Source: Rhodanobacter sp. C06 (GTDB lineage: Bacteria > Pseudomonadota > Gammaproteobacteria > Xanthomonadales > Rhodanobacteraceae). From it: a stretch of DNA of 64,000 nt. Of the stretch, positions 57,691 through 64,000 are shown piece after piece. Location: contig NZ_MUNP01000034.1 of NCBI RefSeq assembly GCF_002001105.1, positions 83,515 through 147,514 of the forward strand, written 5' to 3'. The position numbers were made by a program, and so were the translations under genes. Under the pieces are notes generated by a model that searched no databases, was not told the DNA's origin, and saw nothing but the letters and a program-made list of their open reading frames with translations. Each line of letters begins with the position of its first letter. Position 1 is the stretch's first letter.

Positions 57691-58625
57691 TCACGGTCGT
57701 CGGCATCAACACCGCGATCGACCACTTGATGCGGGTGGACAGGCTGCATCTGGGCGAAGTCAATCGCACGGTGCACGAGCAGGTGCTGCCCGGCGGCAAG
57801 GGCCTGCACGTGGCGCAGACCATCGCCGCGCTGGGCGAGCCGGTGCAGCTGATCGGCCTGATCGACGCCGCGCACCGCAACCTCACCGCGCGCCGCATGA
57901 GCGAGCGCGGCGTGCTGTTCCACGGCGTGGAGATCGACGCGTCGTTGCGCCACTGCATCGCGCTGCAGGATACGGACGGCCGGATCACCGAGGTGCTGGG
58001 GCAGGGGCCGCAACTGGGCGAGCGCGACCGCGCGGCCTTGCAACGTGCCTTTCGCCTCGCGCTGGCCGAGAGCGAGCTGGTGGTGCTGTCCGGCAGCCTG
58101 CCGCGCGGGCTGGCCACCGATACCTACGCGGAACTGGCGCAGCAGGTGCATGCGGCCGGCAAGCGCTGCCTGGTCGATGCCAGCGGCGAAGCGCTGCGCC
58201 AGGCGGTGGCAGCGCAGCCGTTCCTGCTGAAGCCGAACCGCGACGAGGCCGAGGCGCTGTTCGGCCGCAGCATCGGCGACCTCGATGCCGCCGTCGCTGC
58301 GCTGCGCGAACTCGCCGCGCGCGGCGTGGCGATGCCGGTGCTGAGCCTGGGCGCGCAGGGCGCGCTGGGCATGGACGACAGCGGCGTGTGGCATGCGGCG
58401 GTCGAGCTGGAACAGGTGCGCAACACCGTGGGCTCGGGCGACTGCTTCCTCGCCGGCATGGCGGTGGCGACCAAGCGCGGCGAGCCGCTGCGGGAAGCCT
58501 TGCGGCTGGCGGTGGCCTGCGGCGCCGCCAACGCGATGGATGTGGAAACCGGTTACGTGCGTCCGGACCAGGTCGAGGCATTGCTCGGCCGGGTGCGGGT
58601 GCGGGTGCGGGAATGGAAGCACTGA
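57687..58625 (+). CDS. 1-phosphofructokinase/tagatose-6-phosphate kinase family protein
   Basis: 312 residues, PfkB family of the FruK/LacC branch. Signature blocks: GINTAIDHLMRVD, VLPGGKGLHVAQTIAALG and VGSGDCFLAGMAVA (catalytic Asp). It phosphorylates a ketose monophosphate at C-1 or C-6, so tagatose-6-phosphate is the expected substrate here, giving tagatose-1,6-bisphosphate for the aldolase. Start GTG 57687 overlaps the previous stop. Confidence 0.86.
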   Translation: MITVVGINTAIDHLMRVDRLHLGEVNRTVHEQVLPGGKGLHVAQTIAALGEPVQLIGLIDAAHRNLTARRMSERGVLFHGVEIDASLRHCIALQDTDGRITEVLGQGPQLGERDRAALQRAFRLALAESELVVLSGSLPRGLATDTYAELAQQVHAAGKRCLVDASGEALRQAVAAQPFLLKPNRDEAEALFGRSIGDLDAAVAALRELAARGVAMPVLSLGAQGALGMDDSGVWHAAVELEQVRNTVGSGDCFLAGMAVATKRGEPLREALRLAVACGAANAMDVETGYVRPDQVEALLGRVRVRVREWKH

Positions 58626-58749
58626 ACAACGGCGGAGTCCGCCCATTGCCGATGCGAATGAGCCATCGGTGTTCGAACAGTTCGCGAGCTGCGGGGGTGC
58701 TTCGCTCGCGGATATCCAGAAGCGGTCCATTACGTTCCGAGGGGCAATC

Positions 58750-61700
58750 ATGAAATCCGAATCCAGCAGAAACACTCCGTTGCGACAGACTGGCCTGGCC
58801 ACGGCGCTGGGCCTGCTGCTGGCGTCCACGGCCGCCCATGGCCAGTCGACCACCAGCAGCATCTTCGGCCGCGTGCCGGCGCAGACGGGCGAAAGCGTCA
58901 CGGTCAGCAACGGCGCGGGCCTGACCCGCACGGTCGGCGTCGACAGCCAAGGCCGCTACAACGCGACCCAGCTGCCGATCGGTACGTATTCGGTAAGCCT
59001 GATGCGCGACGGCAAGGAAGTGCAACGGCGCGACAACGTGGCGCTGAAGGTGGGCGTGGGCGCGGACGTCTCCTTCAGCACGGAAGCCGCCGCGGGCGGG
59101 GAGGCGAACGCAAAGCAGCTGTCGGGCGTCAGCGTGACCGCCAGCGCGATCCCGCCGATCGACGTCAGCTCGGTGGATTCGCGCACGGTGCTCACCGCCG
59201 ACCAGTTGGCCAAGCTGCCGCTGGGGCATACCGCGGAAGCGGCCGCGTTGCTGGCGCCGGCGGCGAACATCGGCGCCGGTGGTGCGAAGAGCACGACGGG
59301 CGAGTCGCTGGTCAGCTTCGGCGGTTCGTCGTCCACCGAGAACGCGTACTACCTCAACGGCTTCAACACCACCGATCCGAACATCTCGGCGGGCGGCATC
59401 ACCTTGCCGTACGGCTCGATCGAGCAGGAAGAGGTCTACACCGGCGGCTACAGCGCGCAATACGGGCGCAGCGACGGCGGCGTGCTCAACATGATCGGCA
59501 AGAGCGGCACCAACGAATGGCATTTCGGCGGGCAGTTCCTCTACGAGCCGTCGTCGATGGTGGGCAGCCAGAACAACGTCTCCTACGCGAATGGCCTGCC
59601 GCCGTCGCCGGTGGCCGGCAGCCTGTATCAGCCCAACAGCAAGAACGACTACTGGTCGTCGGTCTACGACCTCTACGTGGGTGGCCCGATCATCAGGGAC
59701 AAGCTGTTCTTCTTCGCCTCGGCGGAAATGACCCACACGCAGGGAAATACGGTCAACAGCGTCGATAGCGGGACCGATTCGCACTACCGGAACACGCTGC
59801 CCAAGTGGTACGCCAAGGTCAACTGGAACATCACCAGCAACAACCTGCTGGAACTGACCGGCGCATCCGAGAAGAGCCTGTCCAGCGGCACGGTCTACAA
59901 CTACGACTACAACAATCTCGCCGACGCGGGCTTCAAGTCCTACGCCAACAACCAGAAGCACGGTGGCGACCTGTGGCTGGCGAAGTACACCGGCTACCTC
60001 ACGGACAAGCTGACCCTGACTGCCATGTACGGCAGCATGAAGACGCGCAGCTACAGCGAGAACCCGGCCTACGACCCGAGCCTGACCTACCTCAGAGGCT
60101 ATACGAACCAGAATCCGGCGCTGAACGGCGGCACGCCGATCACCAACAACCAGACCGTCAGCAGGATCAGCAACCCGGGCCAGAACTTCGTCACCACCAA
60201 CCTGCGGGTTGCGCTGTCCTATGCCCTGGGCGACCACACGATCACGGCGGGCATCGACAACCTGCGCACCGCGGCGCGCGACCAGGCCGACCTGACCTCC
60301 GGGCCGGGTTACCTGTGGCAATACGCCCACACGAGCACGCCGAATGTGGCCATAGCCCCCTCCCTCGGCGTGGGTGCTCCGGCCAGTTACCCGAACGGGG
60401 CGAGCGGCTACTACGCCTCCAAGTACATCTTCACCCAGGGCGGCAACCTGTTCTCCAGCGAGCAGGCCCAGTACATCGAGGACCAGTGGCAGGTCAATGA
60501 TCGGCTGCTGCTTTCCATCGGCCTGCGCGACGACAGCTTCACCAACACCAACGCCAGCGCCAGCGCCTACATGCGCCAGACCAAGCCGCAATGGGCGCCG
60601 CGCCTGGGCTTCAGTTGGGACGTGTTCGGCGACAGCACGTTCAAGGTGTTCGGCAATGCGGGCCGCTACTACCTGGGCTCGCCGATCGCCCCGGGCGACC
60701 CCGCCAACGGCTACGTGGCCACCAACCAGTACTACACGTACAGCGGCATTGCGGCCGACGGCACGCCCACCGGCCTGACCCAGATGTCGCCGCCGGTGTC
60801 GCCGAACGGCGCCTACGGCCAGACGCCCGACCCGCGCACCATGACGGTGACCAGCCTCAAGGCGATGGACCAGGACGAGTTCATGCTCGGCTTCAGCAAG
60901 ACCGCCGGCCCGAACTGGGTCTATGGCGCCAAGCTGACCCGGCGCATCCTGCGGCACGTGATCGACGATTACTGCGATGCCCAAGCGGTGGTGAACAAGG
61001 CGGCCGCGGAAGGCATCACCGACGTCAACGACGCCACCTGCTATTACATCAACCCGGGCCAGGCCAACACCTTCGCGGTGCAGGATCCCAGCGGTGCGTT
61101 CCACAGCGTGACACTGTCCAACGCCGACATGAGCTTCCCGCATGCAGTGCGCCGTTACTACGGCCTGGAAGCCTTCCTGGAGCACCCGTTCGACGGCAAG
61201 TGGTACGGCAAGGTGAGCTACACCTTCTCGCGCAGCTACGGCAACAGCGAAGGCCAAGGTGAGTCTGACATCCGCGCCACCGGCGGCACGCAAAACGTGG
61301 ACTGGGATTTCCCGCAGGTGATGGTCTACGCCAACGGCCCGCAGGGCAACGACCACACGCACGTGATCAAGGCCTACGGCTACTACGCGATCACACCCGA
61401 GTGGATGGTGTCGGCCAACCTCAACCTGACCTCGGGCGGGCCGAAGTACTGCCTCGGCTACTACGGGCCGAGCCAGAGCGATCCGATCGACTATGGCTCC
61501 AGCTACCACTGGTGCGACGGCCTGCCGTCGCCGCCCGGCGCAACGGGGCGCCTGCCGTGGATGAAGCAGCTTGACGTGGGTGTCCACTACCGCCCGGCGT
61601 TCGCCGACCACAAGCTGTCCCTGAGCGTGGACGTGTTCAACGTGTTCAACGGTCAGGCACCGCTCAATCTGAATGCCAACTACAACGGCAACAGCGGCGG

Positions 61701-61782
61701 CACGCCGAACCCGCTCTACGGTACGCCGCTGGTGCTGCAGCCGCCGCGTTACGTGCGGCTGGGCCTCACCTACGACTACTGA
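58750..61782 (+). CDS. TonB-dependent receptor, Oar-like
   Basis: Outer-membrane transporter, 1010 residues from ATG 58750. Signal peptide to about AHGQS, an N-terminal carboxypeptidase-regulatory-like domain (about 30-110), then plug (QLAKLPLGHTAEAAALLAPAA; GKSGTNEWHFGGQF) and a barrel ending LGLTYDY. It resembles the TBDR at 8406-11516 throughout (same layout, shared GKSGTNxWHFG and NxxQxAPRLGFSWDV segments), so they are paralogues. Between the sugar kinases and the glycosidase it is the likely importer of the substrate glycan or sugar. Confidence 0.9.
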   Translation: MKSESSRNTPLRQTGLATALGLLLASTAAHGQSTTSSIFGRVPAQTGESVTVSNGAGLTRTVGVDSQGRYNATQLPIGTYSVSLMRDGKEVQRRDNVALKVGVGADVSFSTEAAAGGEANAKQLSGVSVTASAIPPIDVSSVDSRTVLTADQLAKLPLGHTAEAAALLAPAANIGAGGAKSTTGESLVSFGGSSSTENAYYLNGFNTTDPNISAGGITLPYGSIEQEEVYTGGYSAQYGRSDGGVLNMIGKSGTNEWHFGGQFLYEPSSMVGSQNNVSYANGLPPSPVAGSLYQPNSKNDYWSSVYDLYVGGPIIRDKLFFFASAEMTHTQGNTVNSVDSGTDSHYRNTLPKWYAKVNWNITSNNLLELTGASEKSLSSGTVYNYDYNNLADAGFKSYANNQKHGGDLWLAKYTGYLTDKLTLTAMYGSMKTRSYSENPAYDPSLTYLRGYTNQNPALNGGTPITNNQTVSRISNPGQNFVTTNLRVALSYALGDHTITAGIDNLRTAARDQADLTSGPGYLWQYAHTSTPNVAIAPSLGVGAPASYPNGASGYYASKYIFTQGGNLFSSEQAQYIEDQWQVNDRLLLSIGLRDDSFTNTNASASAYMRQTKPQWAPRLGFSWDVFGDSTFKVFGNAGRYYLGSPIAPGDPANGYVATNQYYTYSGIAADGTPTGLTQMSPPVSPNGAYGQTPDPRTMTVTSLKAMDQDEFMLGFSKTAGPNWVYGAKLTRRILRHVIDDYCDAQAVVNKAAAEGITDVNDATCYYINPGQANTFAVQDPSGAFHSVTLSNADMSFPHAVRRYYGLEAFLEHPFDGKWYGKVSYTFSRSYGNSEGQGESDIRATGGTQNVDWDFPQVMVYANGPQGNDHTHVIKAYGYYAITPEWMVSANLNLTSGGPKYCLGYYGPSQSDPIDYGSSYHWCDGLPSPPGATGRLPWMKQLDVGVHYRPAFADHKLSLSVDVFNVFNGQAPLNLNANYNGNSGGTPNPLYGTPLVLQPPRYVRLGLTYDY

Positions 61783-61920
61783 GCGTAAACGACGGCGCTC
61801 CGCGTCGCCGTGCAACAACTCCTGCCGCCCGGTCATGCCGGGCGGCAGCTTCGAATCACGTCGACGGGGTCATAGCCGCATCGATCCGGTCGACCTCGTC
61901 AATCATCACCCGAGGCCGTC

Positions 61921-63984
61921 ATGCCAGCATCGCATCCCCATTCCCTTCGTTCGCCGCGGGTGACCCTGCTCGCTTCCTGCCTGCTGGCCGTGCTGGCCAG
62001 TTTCGGCACGGCGCAGGCCGCCGACAGCGTCGCCACCGGCAAGCGGGTGCTGGAGCCCGGCGCGGCAGCCTTCGCCGACCAGCAGGGCACGGAGAGCTTC
62101 GGCAATGCCGCGATCGAGGCGTGCTGGAAGCTGGACGGCCAGCGCCTCGTCGACTTCAGCGTGACCGACCGCGTGCACGGCCGCACGTTCCAGGTGCCCG
62201 CACCGTTCGCGCTGGCGCTGGCCGACGGCAGCACGCTGAAGGCCGCGGACATGAATCTGTTGTCGAAGCCGCACGTGGTGCAGCTGCCGGTGGATGCGCA
62301 ATCCTCGCGGCTGGCCGGGCGCATCCCCGGGAAGGCAGTCGAGGCCAGCTTCGGCGACACGAACGGCCGTTTCCGCGTGGACTGGAAACTCGTGCAGCGT
62401 GACGGTTCGCCCTACCTGCGCGAGGAGGTGAGCATCATGGCGCTGAAACTGGACGAGAAGATCGCCAAGGTGTCGCTGTTGTTGACCAAGGCGACCGACG
62501 CCGAAGTGACGGGCACGGCGAACGGCTCGCCGGTGGTGGCGGGCGACGTCTACCTCGGTTTCGAGAATCCGCTGTCCGACAGCTCGGTGTATCACGGCAA
62601 CGTGCAGCTCACGCTGGCGCGCACGCTGCCGCTGGAAAAGGGCAAGACGGTGGCGTATTCGGCGATGGCCGGCGTGGTGCGTGATGGCCAGTTGCGCCGC
62701 GACTTCGACATCTACGTGGAGCGCGAGCGCGCGCATCCGTACCGGCCGTTCCTGCACTACAACTCCTGGTACGACATCGGTTTCTTCAATCCGTACACCG
62801 AGGCGGAGGCGCTGGACCGCATCAACACGATCGGCGAGGAGCTGCACGTCAAGCGTGGCGTGAAGATCGACTCCTTCCTGTTCGACGACGGCTGGGACGA
62901 CTACAGCGGCAGCTGGAACTTCAGCAAGGCGTTCCCGCAGGGCTTCGTGCCGTTGCGCAAGGCAGCGGCGAAGTACGGCGCCGCGCCGGGCATCTGGTTG
63001 TCGCCGTGGGGCGGCTACGGCAAGCCGTGGCAGGAGCGCGTCAAGAACGGCAAGGCGGCCGGCTACGAGACCAATGCGGGTGGCTTCGAATTGTCCGGGC
63101 CGAAGTACTACCAGCGTTTCCACGACGTGGTGATGAATCTCCTGAACAAGGACGGCGTCAACCAGTTCAAGTTCGACGGCACCGGCAACGTCAGCAGCGT
63201 GTTCCCGGGCAGCCGCTTCGACAGCGACTTCGCCGCGGCCATCCAGCTGATCGACGACATCCGCAAGGACAAGCCCGACACCTTCATCAACCTCACCACC
63301 GGCACCTGGGCCTCGCCGTTCTGGCTGCGCTACGCCGACACCATCTGGCGCGACGGCGAGGATGACTGGCACACCGGCGTGGGCACGAAGCGCGAGCAGT
63401 GGGTCACCTACCGCGACCAGCAGACCTACCAGAACATCGTGTTGAAGGGGCCGCTGTTCCCGATCAACTCGCTGATGCTCCACGGCATCATCTACGCGCA
63501 GCAGAACCCGCGACTCGACACCGATCCGGGCCACGACTTCGCCAACGAGGTGCATTCCTACTTCGCCACCGGCACCGAGCTGCAGGAGCTGTACATCACC
63601 CCGTCGCTGCTCAGCACAGAGAATTGGGACACCCTGGCCGAGGCGGCGAAATGGTCGCGCGCGAACGCGAGCGTGCTGCGCGACGTGCACTGGATCGGCG
63701 GCGATCCCGGTCGCCTGAACGTGTACGGCTGGGCCGCGTGGTCGCCGAAGAAGGCCATCGTCACGTTCCGCAATCCGGACGACCAGCCGCAACTGGCGGT
63801 GGTCGATCTGCAACGCCAGTTGCAGTTGCCGCCGGGCGTGGCGCGCCGCTTCAGCGTGCATGACGTGTGGAAGACGGGCGGCACCGGGCTGCCGAAGACG
63901 CTGGACGCCGATCATCCCGGCACGATCAAGCTGGCACCGTTCGAAGTGCTGACCTTGGAACTGACCCCGGCCAACGGAGACTGA
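61921..63984 (+). CDS. exported glycosidase, GH36/GH27-like alpha-galactosidase-type (often labelled 'enterotoxin')
   Basis: 687 residues, ending 16 bases before the window edge. Signal peptide (VTLLASCLLAVLASFGTAQAA). An N-terminal beta-sandwich (about 40-255) precedes a TIM barrel (FLHYNSWYDIGFFNPY; FLFDDGWDDYSGSW) with likely nucleophile D419 in QFKFDGTGN and likely acid/base Asp in IWRDGEDDW (D478-D482); a C-terminal beta domain follows. This matches clan-D alpha-galactosidase-like enzymes. Actual substrate (alpha-galactoside or alpha-N-acetylgalactosaminide) is inferred from the locus. Confidence 0.8.
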   Translation: MPASHPHSLRSPRVTLLASCLLAVLASFGTAQAADSVATGKRVLEPGAAAFADQQGTESFGNAAIEACWKLDGQRLVDFSVTDRVHGRTFQVPAPFALALADGSTLKAADMNLLSKPHVVQLPVDAQSSRLAGRIPGKAVEASFGDTNGRFRVDWKLVQRDGSPYLREEVSIMALKLDEKIAKVSLLLTKATDAEVTGTANGSPVVAGDVYLGFENPLSDSSVYHGNVQLTLARTLPLEKGKTVAYSAMAGVVRDGQLRRDFDIYVERERAHPYRPFLHYNSWYDIGFFNPYTEAEALDRINTIGEELHVKRGVKIDSFLFDDGWDDYSGSWNFSKAFPQGFVPLRKAAAKYGAAPGIWLSPWGGYGKPWQERVKNGKAAGYETNAGGFELSGPKYYQRFHDVVMNLLNKDGVNQFKFDGTGNVSSVFPGSRFDSDFAAAIQLIDDIRKDKPDTFINLTTGTWASPFWLRYADTIWRDGEDDWHTGVGTKREQWVTYRDQQTYQNIVLKGPLFPINSLMLHGIIYAQQNPRLDTDPGHDFANEVHSYFATGTELQELYITPSLLSTENWDTLAEAAKWSRANASVLRDVHWIGGDPGRLNVYGWAAWSPKKAIVTFRNPDDQPQLAVVDLQRQLQLPPGVARRFSVHDVWKTGGTGLPKTLDADHPGTIKLAPFEVLTLELTPANGD

Positions 63985-64000
63985 CGCCTCTGCACTTCTC

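Noticed and set aside
57985..61836. 1283-residue minus-strand open frame opposite the second TBDR and the kinase
   Set aside because: It runs antisense to a well-supported TBDR and PfkB gene; its Arg/His/Val/Gly-rich sequence has no domain. High GC makes stop codons rare in this frame.

Overview
This is a GC-rich chromosomal window. Gene content and order point to the Xanthomonadales (Gammaproteobacteria), most like the Rhodanobacter/Dyella group. The signs are an argC-argH-proB-proA run, two large Oar-like TonB-dependent receptors (TBDRs) with N-terminal carboxypeptidase-regulatory-like domains, an aerobic kynurenine cluster, a liu-type leucine degradation cluster, and several dispersed palindromic intergenic repeats. 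The species assignment is inference from gene content only. I saw no tRNA, rRNA, CRISPR array, transposase, integrase or prophage. All genes are ordinary in codon use and high in GC, so many long antisense ORFs are artefacts. Layout: (1) 1-4643, end of arginine biosynthesis (argC truncated by the window edge, argH) and the proBA pair. (2) 4680-18226, a glutamate/peptide scavenging region: periplasmic gamma-glutamyltransferase, a TPR-sulfotransferase, a TBDR, an M61 metallopeptidase, a GltS glutamate carrier, a DUF1611 (DgcN-type) protein and a divergent LysR regulator. Three minus-strand genes here (ggt, the TBDR and dgcN) share one promoter architecture with the same 40-bp upstream motif, which suggests a single small regulon. 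(3) 18339-22894, a hemerythrin, a VOC protein, an Lrp/AsnC regulator, kynureninase and ACMSD (tryptophan/kynurenine catabolism). (4) 23086-26432, a membrane Ser/Thr kinase with C-terminal repeats, translationally coupled to an ECF sigma factor. (5) 26433-34404, housekeeping and accessory genes: FUSC transporter, DinB protein, EfpL, SDR, RcnB-like protein, two acetyltransferases, YdeI protein, exported amidohydrolase. (6) 34471-48346, leucine/acyl-CoA degradation (liuE, liuD, liuC, liuB, thiolase), interrupted by an alanyl-tRNA editing gene, a Fur-boxed feoAB operon and an HscC/J-domain chaperone pair. (7) 48583-52289, a lipidated subtilisin autotransporter and a DoxX-like protein. (8) 52380-63984, a sugar locus: DeoR regulator, amidohydrolase and class I aldolase on the minus strand, then an AgaS-like SIS protein, two PfkB kinases, a TBDR and a GH36-like glycosidase on the plus strand. 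How the parts work together: in region 2, extracellular peptides and gamma-glutamyl compounds could be taken up through the TBDR, cut by GGT and the M61 peptidase, and the glutamate imported by GltS; the DUF1611 enzyme would send D-glutamate into N-acetylglutamate metabolism. In region 6, Liu enzymes turn leucine-derived methylcrotonyl-CoA into acetoacetate and acetyl-CoA, with the thiolase downstream. In region 8, the enzymes can be laid out as a nearly complete galactosamine/N-acetylgalactosamine to tagatose-1,6-bisphosphate to triose pathway, but the deacetylase step and the inner-membrane transporter are not obvious. These pathway statements are inferences from family membership and gene order.
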